In this document: piece after piece, positions 9,505 to 18,721 of the stretch
Layout: every line of letters starts with the position of its first letter
How positions within the stretch are numbered: the stretch's first letter is position 1
Source: Bordetella genomosp. 13
GTDB lineage: Bacteria > Pseudomonadota > Gammaproteobacteria > Burkholderiales > Burkholderiaceae_B
Reading direction: 5' to 3'
Assembly (NCBI RefSeq): GCF_007679965.1
Contig: NZ_VEHL01000009.1
Location: 186,001 to 250,000, forward strand
Length of the DNA: 64,000 bases
Position numbers and translations under genes: made by a program
The notes under the pieces: generated by a model
Told to the model about the DNA's origin: nothing
Databases searched by the model: none
What the model saw: the letters and a program-made list of their open reading frames with translations, nothing else

Positions 9505-10416
9505 ATGCCCGACACCCACCCCCCCATCGAACAGAAGAAAGAATCCGCCGAAGAACTGACCGAAAAGCTCCCCTCCAAGGCGGCCGCGGTCCACGAGATC
9601 ATCCGCAAGGAAGGCGAGAAAGAGATGCGGCGCGACTTCTTCGCGCTGTTCTGGTCGGCCATCGCCGGCGGGCTGATCATGAGCACCTCCATGCTGGGGC
9701 GCGGCGTGCTGCAGGCCTACGTGCCCGACGTGCCCTGGGCCGTGCTGATCGAGGCTGCCGGCTACACGCTGGGCTTCATCTTCGTCATCACGGCCGGGCA
9801 GCAGCTGTTCACCGAGAACACCGTCACGCCGGTGCTACCTTTCATGTCGCAACCCACGTGGGGCAAGCTGATGCGGCTGCTGCGCCTGTGGGGCACGGTG
9901 CTGCTGGGCAACTTCCTCGGCGGCCTGATCGCCGCGTCGGTCTTCGCCTACCTGCCGATGTTCTCGCCCGAGGTGAACAAGGAATTCGTCGACATGGGAC
10001 ATCACCTGCTGAAGGTGCCCAACGGCCAGTCCTTCGCCACCGCGGTGCTGGCCGGCTGGCTGATCGCGCTGCTGGTGTGGATGATCCACGCGGTCGAGAA
10101 CGGCCGCGTGCTGCTCATCTTCCTCGTCACCTACCTGATGGGCATCTCGGACGTCTCGCACGTCGTCGTGGGCATGATAGAGGTCACCTACCTGGTGCTG
10201 CTGGGCGAAGCCACCATCGGCGACTCGCTGCTGAACTTCGTGCTGCCCACGCTGGTCGGCAACATCGTCGGCGGCACCTTCATCTTCGCGCTGATCAGCC
10301 ACGCGCAGGTGCGCGCGGACGCCAACCTGGACGTGCAGCAGAAAGAGGACGAAGAGGACCGCCTGGAAGCCAAGTTGAAGGCGAAGGAAGAGGGCCGCCT
10401 GCCGGCCGAGTCGTGA
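9505..10416 (+). CDS. Formate/nitrite transporter (FNT) family channel, YfdC-like
   Basis: 303 residues. A charged, Lys/Glu-rich N-terminal tail (about 50 residues) precedes six predicted membrane helices with FNT features: the Ser/Gly-rich first helix (SAIAGGLIMSTSMLG), LFTENTVTPVL and GTVLLGNFLGGLI. The C-terminal tail is again highly charged. The family passes small monovalent anions such as formate or nitrite; YfdC-type members have no assigned substrate. The start at 9505 was chosen for the GGAGG 6 bp upstream; a further ATG at 9466 in frame lacks one. A 197-bp gap separates it from the efflux operon and shows no clear terminator. Confidence 0.87.
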   Translation: MPDTHPPIEQKKESAEELTEKLPSKAAAVHEIIRKEGEKEMRRDFFALFWSAIAGGLIMSTSMLGRGVLQAYVPDVPWAVLIEAAGYTLGFIFVITAGQQLFTENTVTPVLPFMSQPTWGKLMRLLRLWGTVLLGNFLGGLIAASVFAYLPMFSPEVNKEFVDMGHHLLKVPNGQSFATAVLAGWLIALLVWMIHAVENGRVLLIFLVTYLMGISDVSHVVVGMIEVTYLVLLGEATIGDSLLNFVLPTLVGNIVGGTFIFALISHAQVRADANLDVQQKEDEEDRLEAKLKAKEEGRLPAES

Positions 10417-10522
10417 GCGGGCGCGGGTGCGCAAGCGTGGCGTCCCCACGCCCGCTGGCGCGGCTCGGGGCATGCCGGCGCGGCAGGCGCGCAATCGATC
10501 CTGCCGCCACGGCAGCCTGCCC

Positions 10523-12577
10523 TTACAGATCCAGATGCAGCGGTCCGCCTCCCGCGGCCGGCACCGCGCAGCAGATCAGTGCCTCGTCGTCCGGCACGTC
10601 GAATTCCGGCGTCCTGGCATAGGCCACCGAGCCCTTCACGATGCGTGTGCGGCAGGTGCCGCAATTGCCTTCCCGGCAGCCGTACTGCGGCTCCAGGCCG
10701 CGCTGCTCGGCCAGCTCCAGCAAGGAGCCGTCGCGCGGATTCCAGCGCGCTTCCTTGGCGGAGTGCAGGAACAGCACGGGCACCGATTCGGTGGCCGGCG
10801 CCGCCGCTGGCCGCGCCTTGGCCGGCGCCGCCGCATCCGCGCGCCGCGTCAGCGACGAGGCGCCGAAGGCCTCGGCATGGATGCGCGCGTCGGCCACGTT
10901 GAGCGCGCGCAGTCCGTCGTACAGCGACTGCATGAAGGCGCCCGGCCCGCACAGGTAGAAGTCGTAGTCGTCGAACGGCAGGAAGCGCCGCAGCACGTCG
11001 ATGTCGATGCGGCCCATGGCGTCGAAGTCCTGCCGCGGCGCCGCCTCGCCCGGATCGCTCAGCAGCCGCACGACCTGCACCGCGCCCTTGGCCTGCTCCT
11101 TCAGCCCGGCCAGTTCGTCCGAGAAGGCGCGTTCCTGCACGTTGCGCGCGGAGTGGAAGAACCAGGTCGGCCGCATGCGCTGCTTGCGCTGGCCTTCGTA
11201 GACGACGTGGCGCAACATGGCCAGCATGGGCGTCACGCCGATGCCGGCGGCAAGCAGCACGGCGGGCCGCTTCTCCAGCGGGTCGATCGTGAATGCGCCG
11301 CCGGGCGCGCGCGTCTCGACCAGGTCGCCCACCTTCACGTGCTCGTGCAGGTGGCGCGACACCGCGCCGTCGCGCTTGACGCTGATGCGGCAGGCGCCGT
11401 CGGACGGCGCCACCGACAGGGTATAGGTCCGCACCAGCGGCTGCGCGTGGCCCGCGGGCGTCACGCGGATCGGCAGGAACTGGCCGGCCTGGTGCGGGAT
11501 CAGTCCCGCGCCGTCGGCGGGTTCCAGGTGGAACGAGCGCACGGTGCTGCTCTCGTCCACGATGTTCGTCACGCGGAACGGCCGCCACTGCGTGGCCAGC
11601 GCCGCGGCGCGCAGCCGGCTGGCGGTCTCGTCCCAACTGCCGGTCAGCAGCGCGGCGGGCGAGTCGCCGTCCTCGCGGCGGTCCCAGCGCATGGGCAGCG
11701 CCTGTTCGCGGCGCAGGATCCGTTCCGGGAGGAAGCGCCACAGGCGCTCCGCGCCCTGGAACGCCGCGATTTCCGGCGAATCCAGGATCACCTCGGCGCG
11801 GCCGCTCATCTGCAGCAGCTCGCCGGTATCGAAGTCGGCGAAGGTCACGCCGGCGATCGGGTTCTGCAGGAAGTTGCCCAGCGTATTGAAGAACAGATTG
11901 CCGTTGAAGTCGGGGATGGTCATGCCGCCGTCGTCGTCCAGCCGCACGAAGCCGGCGCGGCCGCCGCGGTGCGACACGTCCACCTGGCGGCCCGCGTCGG
12001 GCAGGTCCACGTAGGAGGCCACGAAGAACGACTCGGCGCGCGCGATCAGCGTGCGGGCGCGCTGGTCCAGCGCGGCCAGGGCTTGCGGCGGCACGTCCGT
12101 CGGTTCGGCCGGATCGCGGGTGAACACGATGGCGCGCTGGTGGATGTAGCGAGGGCAGTTGCCGTAGCTGTGCACCACGTCCACATGGGAGATCCTGCCG
12201 CTTTCATGGCGCAGCAGGCCGTTCATGCGGTTGCGCCGCCGCGTGGCGAGGTCGATGCCCAGCAGGCCGACTGGCTGTCCGTCATCCAGTCCGGCGTCCG
12301 CGGGATCGGCCGGCTCGCGCGATATGCCCAGGTCCAGGCGGCGCGGATCGGGAGAGCTCGCGAAGCCGGGCTGCCCCGCCCGCAGCGTGGCCCACGCTCG
12401 GCCATCGGGCGCCACCGCGCCCAGCACCATGAACGGCACCTGCGCGAAGAACTCGCGGTGCTGGTCCGGCATGTAGTCGCGGATGAAGCGGCGACCGACG
12501 TCGTCCATCTTGGCCAGGGCGCCCGCGTGCGTCTGCATCGCGAGTTCGCCGGCGTGCCAGGGAGGCTGGATGGTCAT
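10523..12577 (-). CDS. Fused PPOX-like / ferredoxin reductase / 2Fe-2S ferredoxin oxidoreductase
   Basis: 684 residues in three modules. Residues 1-330 resemble pyridoxamine-phosphate-oxidase-like flavin-fold proteins (split barrel, PFMVLGAVAPDGRAWATL). Residues 335-575 are an FAD/NAD(P) ferredoxin-reductase module: FAD motif RTYTLS at 383-388, nucleotide motif GIGVTPM at 445-451 and CGPGAFM at 543-549. After an Ala/Pro linker, residues 598-684 are a plant-type ferredoxin with Cys634, 639 and 642 (C-x4-C-x2-C) and a fourth Cys at 669 or 670. No membrane segment is seen. It probably moves electrons from NAD(P)H through FAD and Fe-S to the N-terminal domain; the acceptor is unknown. ATG at 12577 has GGAG upstream. 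Confidence 0.85.
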   Translation of the reverse strand: MTIQPPWHAGELAMQTHAGALAKMDDVGRRFIRDYMPDQHREFFAQVPFMVLGAVAPDGRAWATLRAGQPGFASSPDPRRLDLGISREPADPADAGLDDGQPVGLLGIDLATRRRNRMNGLLRHESGRISHVDVVHSYGNCPRYIHQRAIVFTRDPAEPTDVPPQALAALDQRARTLIARAESFFVASYVDLPDAGRQVDVSHRGGRAGFVRLDDDGGMTIPDFNGNLFFNTLGNFLQNPIAGVTFADFDTGELLQMSGRAEVILDSPEIAAFQGAERLWRFLPERILRREQALPMRWDRREDGDSPAALLTGSWDETASRLRAAALATQWRPFRVTNIVDESSTVRSFHLEPADGAGLIPHQAGQFLPIRVTPAGHAQPLVRTYTLSVAPSDGACRISVKRDGAVSRHLHEHVKVGDLVETRAPGGAFTIDPLEKRPAVLLAAGIGVTPMLAMLRHVVYEGQRKQRMRPTWFFHSARNVQERAFSDELAGLKEQAKGAVQVVRLLSDPGEAAPRQDFDAMGRIDIDVLRRFLPFDDYDFYLCGPGAFMQSLYDGLRALNVADARIHAEAFGASSLTRRADAAAPAKARPAAAPATESVPVLFLHSAKEARWNPRDGSLLELAEQRGLEPQYGCREGNCGTCRTRIVKGSVAYARTPEFDVPDDEALICCAVPAAGGGPLHLDL

Positions 12578-12773
12578 GGCGGGACTCCAATCGAGAAGGG
12601 CAGTTGTGCCGGCCGCATCGCGCGTCGTGCGCGCGTGGCCGGGTCGCAGGTACAGGCAGGGTCGCACGCGCAAGTCAGATCACACTGCGGAGGCTGGCTG
12701 AGGACCGCGCGGCGGGTTCGTGGCGAGACGCCCGCATCGCGCGGATGCCAGGCGCCCGCCGCCGCGGGCGGGC

Positions 12774-13388
12774 TTACGCCGCCAGGCCCACCGGCGTACG
12801 CTGGAAGGCCACGAAGCCGGGCAGGGCTTCCACGCGGGCCAGCCACTGGCGCACGTGGGGGTAGTCCTTCAGGTCCACATTGCCTTCGGGCGCGCGCGCC
12901 GTATAGCTGTACAGCGCCACGTCCGCGATGGTCGGACGTTCTCCGCCCACGATCCACTTCTGCGTGGCCAGCGCGTCGTCCATGCGCTTGAGCACCACGT
13001 GGGCACGGTTGATGGCCGTCTCGGCGTCCAGCGGGGCGGCGAACACCGTGACCAGGCGCGCGGCGGCCGGGCCGAAGGCGATGTCGCCGGCCGCCACGGA
13101 CAGCCAGCGCTGCACGGCTGCGGCGTCGGCGGCGCTTTCGGGCAGCCAGTCCGTCTTGCCCAGCTTCTTGCCCAGGTAGACCAGGATGGCGTTGGAGTCC
13201 GGCACGACGGTGTCGCCGTCCACCAGCACCGGCACCTGGCCGAAGGGATTCAGTTTCAGGAAATCGGGTTGCTTGTGGGCGCGGTTGGCCAGGTCGACGT
13301 CGACCAGTTCCACGGGTTGGCCGACCAGCGACAGGAACAGGCGGGCGCGGTGGGCGTGGCCGGACAGGGGATGGTGATAGAGCTTCAT
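12774..13388 (-). CDS. Glutathione S-transferase family protein
   Basis: 204 residues with an N-terminal thioredoxin fold (MKLYHHPLSGHAHRARLFLS, then LNPFGQVPVLVDGD with the cis-Pro, and the glutathione-contacting PDSNAILVYL) and an all-alpha C-terminal domain (IVGGERPTIADVALYSY, the N-capping-box region). These cytosolic enzymes conjugate or reduce electrophiles with glutathione; the substrate is unknown. AGGA lies 8 bp before the ATG. It stands alone; the 283 bp upstream, before the lysR stop, should hold its promoter, but I see no convincing sigma-70 pair there. Confidence 0.9.
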   Translation of the reverse strand: MKLYHHPLSGHAHRARLFLSLVGQPVELVDVDLANRAHKQPDFLKLNPFGQVPVLVDGDTVVPDSNAILVYLGKKLGKTDWLPESAADAAAVQRWLSVAAGDIAFGPAAARLVTVFAAPLDAETAINRAHVVLKRMDDALATQKWIVGGERPTIADVALYSYTARAPEGNVDLKDYPHVRQWLARVEALPGFVAFQRTPVGLAA

Positions 13389-13671
13389 GGCGGCAGTCCT
13401 ATGTTGTGGGTTTCGCACGCAATGTCGTGCTGAAACGAATCATAGGGAAGCCGGTGTAAGCAAAAAACGGCCTGGTACGCAAGGGATTGTTCTTGTTTTA
13501 GCAATAGTAAGGAACGTTCGGATCCCTGGCGAGAGGCCGCCACCCCCCACCGGCACCCGCCAGGTCGACGGCCCCGCGGTCCCGGCTCGGCGCCTCCGCC
13601 CATGGTTCCCTGCCCAGGCGTGGGGGCCGGTTCCCGCCATGCACGATTGTCCACGGCCCAGCGCCGGCCGC

Positions 13672-14571
13672 TCAATTCAGGGCCTTGTCCGCCCGCAGCC
13701 GCTCGATGGCGAAGTCCAGGAAGGTGCGCACCTTCTGCATCGCATGCCGGCCCTCGCGGTGGATCACCTGGATGGGCGAGGGCGGCGGCTCGTGCTCGGC
13801 CAGCACCACGCGCAGGCTGCCGTCCCACAGCTCGGCCGCCACCTGGTACGACAGCACCCGCACCAGGCCCAGCCCCGCCACCGCGGCCGCGATCGCCGAA
13901 TCGTTGGTGGACGTGGACAGCCGCGGCGCCACCCGCACGCTCGACGCCTCGCCCTGGTGCGCGAAACGCCACTCGGGCAGCGTGCTGACGCTGGTGGTGT
14001 GGATCAGCGTGTGCGCGGCCAGATCTTCCGGCCGTCGCGGCGTGCCGTGCCTGTCCAGGTAGGACGGCGCGGCGCATACCACCCGCCGCACCCGGCCCAC
14101 CGCGATCGCCTGCAGCGACGAACTGGGCAGTTCGCCGATGCGCAGGCCCACGTCCACGCCTTCGTCGATGAGGTTGACGTTGCGATCCACGAACAGGCAG
14201 TTGACGTCCACCTCAGGGTAGCGCTGCAGGTAGTCCACCACGATGGGCGTGGCATAGCGCGCGCCGAACAGCACCGGCGCGGTCAGCACCAGTTGTCCGC
14301 GCGGCGCCGCGTGCGTGCCCGCGGCCGTCAGCTCGGCTTCCTCGATCTCGCCCAGGATGCGCTTGCAGTTCTCGTAGTACGCTGCCCCCGTCTCGGTGGG
14401 CCGCACCACGCGCGTGGTGCGCGTCAGCAGCCGCACGCCCAGGTGCGCCTCCAATTCGGTGACGATGCGGCTGACCACCGACAGCGACACGTCCAGCCGC
14501 CGCGCGGCGGCCGTGAACCCGCCGCTGTCGACCACGGCGACGAAGGTCTTCATGGCTTGCAGTCGATCCAT
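13672..14571 (-). CDS. LysR-family transcriptional regulator
   Basis: 299 residues. The N-terminal winged helix-turn-helix (MDRLQAMKTFVAVVDSGGFT, then AARRLDVSLSVVSRIVTELE, residues 1-60) is followed by a long linker helix and a periplasmic-binding-like effector domain. It belongs to the subgroup beginning MDRL.AM..F. GGGGAG upstream supports this start. It follows the AceE-type gene on the same strand, with 170 bp between, and has no divergent partner, so its target is not obvious from position. The effector is unknown. Confidence 0.88.
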   Translation of the reverse strand: MDRLQAMKTFVAVVDSGGFTAAARRLDVSLSVVSRIVTELEAHLGVRLLTRTTRVVRPTETGAAYYENCKRILGEIEEAELTAAGTHAAPRGQLVLTAPVLFGARYATPIVVDYLQRYPEVDVNCLFVDRNVNLIDEGVDVGLRIGELPSSSLQAIAVGRVRRVVCAAPSYLDRHGTPRRPEDLAAHTLIHTTSVSTLPEWRFAHQGEASSVRVAPRLSTSTNDSAIAAAVAGLGLVRVLSYQVAAELWDGSLRVVLAEHEPPPSPIQVIHREGRHAMQKVRTFLDFAIERLRADKALN

Positions 14572-14740
14572 GCGCGAACTCCCCGCAGTTAAGCAGGACG
14601 CAGTATCGCAGGCGCGCGGACAAAATCCCAATGCGGGCGGGAAAGGCCGGGGCAGGCGCCGCCGCCGCGGGCCCGCGCCAGTCGGCGCGGCATGGCTGCG
14701 CGCGGCATCGGACCGCGCGCGGCCATGCCGTGGCCTCGTC

Positions 14741-17425
14741 CTATCGCGCCGGGTCGGCCTTGTCCGGCGAGACGTCATAACGCGCCATCGCCTGCGTCAC
14801 CACCTGGCGGGGCACGGCGCCGTCGTCGGCGAGCGCCTTGAGCGCCGCCACCGCGATGAAGTGCCGATCGACCTCGAAGAAGCGGCGCAGCGATTCGCGC
14901 GTATCGCTGCGGCCGAAGCCGTCGGTGCCCAACGCCACCATCCGCCTGCCTTCGACGAAGGGGCGGATCTGGTCGGCCACGATCTTCATGTAGTCGGTCG
15001 CCACGACCAGTGGGCCGGCATGGCCCGCCAGGCACTGCTGCACGTACGGGATGCGCGGGGCGAGCTCGGGATGGAGCATGTTCCAGCGTTCCGCCGCCAT
15101 GCCGTCGCGGCGCAGTTCGGTCAGGCTCGTGGCGCTCCAGATGTCGCTGGCGATGCCGAAGTCGCTGGCCAGCAGTTGCGCCGCGGCCGTCACCTCGTTC
15201 AGGATGGCGCCGCTGCCGGCCAGCTGCACGCGTGCACGCGGCGTACCCTCGGGCGCGACCGGCCGCAAGGCGTACCAGCCCCGCAGGATGCCTTCCTCGG
15301 CGCCCGCCGGCAGCGCCGGGTGGGCGTAGTTCTCGTTCAGCAGGGTGATGTAGTAGAAAACGTCTTCCTGTTGCGCATACATGCGCCGCATCCCGTCATG
15401 GATGATCACCGCCAGCTCGTAGGCGAAGGTCGGATCGTACGAAACGCAGCAGGGAATGACGGACGACAGCACGTGGCTGTGCCCGTCGTCGTGCTGCAGG
15501 CCTTCGCCCATCAGCGTGGTGCGTCCCGACGTGGCGCCCAGCAGGAAGCCGCGCGCCCTCGCGTCGCCGGCGGCCCAGGCCAGGTCGCCCACGCGCTGGA
15601 AGCCGAACATCGAGTAGTAGATGTAGAAGGGCAGGGCCGTGACGCCGTGGTTGCTGTAGGCGGTGGCCGCCGCGATCCACGCGGACATGGCGCCCGACTC
15701 GTTCAGGCCTTCCTGCATGATCTGGCCGTCGCGTGTTTCGCGGTAATAGCTCAGTTGACCGGCGTCCTGCGGCGTATAGAGCTGGCCGACGTGGGAGTAG
15801 ATGCCGACCTGCCGGAACATGCCCTCCATGCCGAAGGTACGCGACTCGTCGGGCACGATGGGCACGACGTTGCGGCCCAGCGACGGGTCCTTGAGCAGCG
15901 TGCCCAGCATGCGCACGAACGCCATCGTCGTCGAGTAGGCGCGCGCGCCGGAGTCCTGCAACTGCGTATCGAACACCGACAGCGGTGGCAGCGCCAGCGG
16001 CGGCGCACCGGCGTCGCGGGACGGGACGTGGCCGCCCAGCGCCGCGCGGCGCTGCTGCAGGTAGCGCGCGTCGTCGCTGTCGGCGGCGGGCTTCAGGTAG
16101 GGAATGTCGTCCAGCTGCGCGTCGGGGACCGGCAGTTCGAAGCGGTCGCGGAACGCCCGCACGGCATCGGCATTGAGCTTCTTCAACTGGTGGTTGACGT
16201 TCTGGCCTTCCCCGGCCTCGCCCATGCCGAAGCCCTTGACGGTCTTGGCCAGGATCACCGTCGGCCGCCCGGTATGCCGTACGGCCGCGGCATAGGCGTT
16301 GTACACCTTGACCGGATCGTGGCCGCCGCGCGCCAGCGCCCAGATGTCCGCATCGCTCATGTCCGCCACCAGTTCGAGCAGCGCCGGATACTTGCCGAAG
16401 AAGTGCTCGCGTACGTACGCGCCATCCTGCGACTTGAAAGTCTGGTACTCGCCGTCGACGCATTCCATCATGCGCTGCCGCAGCAGGCCGGTGGTGTCGC
16501 GCGCCAGCAGCGCGTCCCAGCCGCTGGCCCAGATCACCTTGATGACGTTCCAGCCCGCTGCGCGATACAGGCCTTCGAACTCCTGGATGACCTTGGCGTT
16601 GCCCCGTACCGGACCGTCCAGCCGCTGCAGGTTGCAGTTGACGACGAAGATCAGGTTGTCCAGCCGCTCGCGTCCGGCCATGGCCACGGCGGCCAGCGAC
16701 TCCGGCTGGTCCATCTCCCCATCGCCCAGGAAGGCCCAGACCTTGCGCTGCTGCCTCGCTGCAAGTTCCCGGTCCTCCAGGTAGCGCAGGAAGCGCGCCT
16801 GGTAGGCCGCGGTGAGGGGCCCCAGGCCCATCGATACGGTCGGGAACTGCCAGAAATCGGGCATCAGCCGGGGATGGGGATACGACGAAATGCCGTCGCG
16901 ACCCGCTTCGCGGCGGAAATTGTCCAGCTGCGCCTCGTCGAGCCGGCCTTCCAGATAGGCGCGGGCGTAGATGCCGGGCGAGGCGTGGCCCTGCAGGTAC
17001 ACCAGATCGCCGCCGTGGTGCGCGGTGCGGCCACGGAAGAAATGGTTGAAGCCCACTTCGTACAACACGGCCGCGGAGGCATAGGTGGCGATGTGGCCGC
17101 CGACGTTCGAATGCTTGCCGGCGCGCAGCACCATCGCCATGGCGTTCCAGCGCGCCATCGCGACGATGCGCCGCTCGACCTGCGCGTCGCCGGGATAGGG
17201 CGATTCGCTGCCGGCGGTGATCGTGTTGACGTAGGGCGTGGTGATCGCGCCGTGGAAATCGCCGTGCCGTGCCGCATCCGAACCATGCAGGCGATCGAGC
17301 AGATAGTGCGCCCGGCCGCGGCCCTGCACCTGCGTCACGGCAGCCAGCGCCTCGATCCATTCCTGTGTCTCCTGGGGATCTTCGTCCAGTGGCAATGCGT
17401 CCAGCGGTATATCGGGGGCGTTCAT
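14741..17425 (-). CDS. Stand-alone AceE-type 2-oxoacid (pyruvate) dehydrogenase E1
   Basis: 894 residues, full length for a homodimeric ThDP-dependent E1. The ThDP/Mg motif GDGEMDQPES is near residue 235, ending in NCN (FVVNCNLQRLDGPVRG). The catalytic-loop His segment (EGQNVNHQLKKLN) and the C-half block GEGLQHDDGHSH are intact. Family reaction: decarboxylation of a 2-oxoacid and transfer of the acyl group to lipoyl-E2. No E2 or E3 gene is nearby, unlike the usual aceEF-lpd operon, so it may be a paralogue using another 2-oxoacid (compare MdeB in methionine degradation). The start at 17425 is preferred because GGAG lies 6 bp upstream; 17437 lacks one. It is divergent from a MarR gene with palindromes between. 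Confidence 0.87.
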   Translation of the reverse strand: MNAPDIPLDALPLDEDPQETQEWIEALAAVTQVQGRGRAHYLLDRLHGSDAARHGDFHGAITTPYVNTITAGSESPYPGDAQVERRIVAMARWNAMAMVLRAGKHSNVGGHIATYASAAVLYEVGFNHFFRGRTAHHGGDLVYLQGHASPGIYARAYLEGRLDEAQLDNFRREAGRDGISSYPHPRLMPDFWQFPTVSMGLGPLTAAYQARFLRYLEDRELAARQQRKVWAFLGDGEMDQPESLAAVAMAGRERLDNLIFVVNCNLQRLDGPVRGNAKVIQEFEGLYRAAGWNVIKVIWASGWDALLARDTTGLLRQRMMECVDGEYQTFKSQDGAYVREHFFGKYPALLELVADMSDADIWALARGGHDPVKVYNAYAAAVRHTGRPTVILAKTVKGFGMGEAGEGQNVNHQLKKLNADAVRAFRDRFELPVPDAQLDDIPYLKPAADSDDARYLQQRRAALGGHVPSRDAGAPPLALPPLSVFDTQLQDSGARAYSTTMAFVRMLGTLLKDPSLGRNVVPIVPDESRTFGMEGMFRQVGIYSHVGQLYTPQDAGQLSYYRETRDGQIMQEGLNESGAMSAWIAAATAYSNHGVTALPFYIYYSMFGFQRVGDLAWAAGDARARGFLLGATSGRTTLMGEGLQHDDGHSHVLSSVIPCCVSYDPTFAYELAVIIHDGMRRMYAQQEDVFYYITLLNENYAHPALPAGAEEGILRGWYALRPVAPEGTPRARVQLAGSGAILNEVTAAAQLLASDFGIASDIWSATSLTELRRDGMAAERWNMLHPELAPRIPYVQQCLAGHAGPLVVATDYMKIVADQIRPFVEGRRMVALGTDGFGRSDTRESLRRFFEVDRHFIAVAALKALADDGAVPRQVVTQAMARYDVSPDKADPAR

Positions 17426-17492
17426 GTCGGTCTCCATGGTAGTCGGGATGGCAATGGCCCGGACGGCCGCCGGGTCGGCAAATCATCCGATG

Positions 17493-17552
17493 AATTGCAA
17501 TTGCAATCGATTGCGGATTCTGAGCGCTTTGCGGTACGATTGCAACTGCAAC
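17493..17552. promoter_or_regulatory. Overlapping palindromes: likely MarR operator between the E1 gene and marR
   Basis: TTGCAATTGCAA (17495-17506) and GCAATCGATTGC (17503-17514) are both perfect 12-bp palindromes that overlap by four bases. A third near-palindrome, TTGCAACTGCAA, lies at 17540-17551. A possible marR promoter, TTGCGG (17511-17516), 18 bp, TACGAT (17535-17540), is interleaved with them. This is the expected architecture for a MarR dimer repressing both divergent genes. Confidence 0.65.
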
Positions 17553-17575
17553 TACTTGTCCATACGGAGACCGGC

Positions 17576-18019
17576 ATGGCCGTGGCACCACCCGATCTAT
17601 GGTTTTCCTTCGTGCGCTCGCACCGGACGCTGATCCGCGAGATCGACCGGCGCCTGTCCGAGGCGGGCTTGCCGGCCTACGCCTGGTATGACGTGCTGTG
17701 GGGCATCGAAAGCGGGGCGGAAGGCAGCCGCCGCATGCATGAGCTGGCCGACGTCCTGGCGATCGAGCGCTACAACCTGACGCGCCTGGTGGACCGGCTG
17801 GAGCGGGAAGGACTGGTCACCCGCGTGCGGTCGGCCGAGGACGGCCGCGCGGCGATCCTGACGGTGACGCGGCAGGGCAGGACCCTGCGCAAGAAGATGT
17901 GGGCGATCTACGAAACGGCCGTCGAAGAGCTGTTCCTGGCCCAGTTCACGGCACAGGACATCGCGCGTTTCTCGCGGGCCCTGGACGCCGCGGCGGCCCG
18001 GGCGGGACGGCCCCGATAA
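17576..18019 (+). CDS. MarR-family transcriptional regulator
   Basis: 147 residues with a winged helix-turn-helix core: MHELADVLAIERYNLTRLVD (recognition helix), then the wing LVTRVRSAEDGRAAILTVTR, where the D.R pattern of the beta-wing is clear. Dimerisation helices flank it at both ends. GGAGACCGGC gives a strong ribosome site. It is divergent from the AceE-type gene, and the intergenic palindromes suggest autorepression plus control of that gene. The azoreductase starts 48 bp downstream on the same strand and may be cotranscribed. The ligand is unknown. Confidence 0.9.
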   Translation: MAVAPPDLWFSFVRSHRTLIREIDRRLSEAGLPAYAWYDVLWGIESGAEGSRRMHELADVLAIERYNLTRLVDRLEREGLVTRVRSAEDGRAAILTVTRQGRTLRKKMWAIYETAVEELFLAQFTAQDIARFSRALDAAAARAGRPR

Positions 18020-18067
18020 GCGCCTTTCCACGCATTGTTTCCACACACTGGTACGGAGCGACGCCTC

Positions 18068-18691
18068 ATGCGGCTGCTGAACATCGTGTCTTCTCCCCGT
18101 GGCGCAAGGTCCGCCTCGATCGCCGTGGCCGACGCCTTCATCGAGGCCTATGGCAAGGCCCGCCCCTCGCTCGAGGTCGACACGCTGAACGTCTGGGACG
18201 AAGACCTTCCGGACTTCGACGGCGCCGCCATCGGCGCGAAATACAAGGGCGTGGCGAACGCGCCCATGGATGCCGCGGAGCTGTCGACGTGGCAACGCAT
18301 CCGGGCGCTCGCGGCACGCTTCCAGCAGGCGGACCGCATCGTCGTTGGCGTTCCCATGTGGAATTTCGGCTATCCCTACAAGCTCAAGCAGCTGATCGAC
18401 CTCGTCAGCCAGCGCAACCTGCTGTTCACGTTCGACGGCAAAACGTATGGCCCGATGCTGAAGGTGCCGCGCGCGCTGGTCATCCATGTCCGCGGGCAAA
18501 GCCGTGACGCCGAGGCGGGCGGCACCGATCCCGGCTTCGCGCATCAACAGCAATACATCGCGTTCTGGCTGGCGTTCATCGGCGTGCAGGACGTCCGGAG
18601 CCTGGCGGTGGAACATACATGGGACGCGCTGGCAGCCGAAACGATCGCACAGGCCAGGCAGCGGGCGGCCGCGTTGGCCTCGGACTTCTAG
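18068..18691 (+). CDS. FMN-dependent NADH-azoreductase (AzoR family)
   Basis: 207 residues with a flavodoxin-like fold: phosphate loop SSPRGARSAS near residue 8, the flavin/substrate loop VPMWNFGYPYKLKQLID (about residues 97-113) and a late conserved block around FAHQQQYIAFWLAFIG. The family reduces quinones and azo or nitro compounds by two-electron transfer from NADH and protects against quinone stress. It lies directly after marR and the two are plausibly one transcript. The hairpin downstream has its T-tract on the opposite strand and serves tmRNA rather than this gene. Confidence 0.88.
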   Translation: MRLLNIVSSPRGARSASIAVADAFIEAYGKARPSLEVDTLNVWDEDLPDFDGAAIGAKYKGVANAPMDAAELSTWQRIRALAARFQQADRIVVGVPMWNFGYPYKLKQLIDLVSQRNLLFTFDGKTYGPMLKVPRALVIHVRGQSRDAEAGGTDPGFAHQQQYIAFWLAFIGVQDVRSLAVEHTWDALAAETIAQARQRAAALASDF

Positions 18692-18721
18692 GCGGCGTCG
18701 CCGAGCCAGGCGCACGGGAGC

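Noticed and set aside
14396..18019. A 1207-codon plus-strand frame ending with the MarR sequence
   Set aside because: Only the last 148 codons (from 17576) have a ribosome site and family homology; the rest is antisense to the E1 gene.
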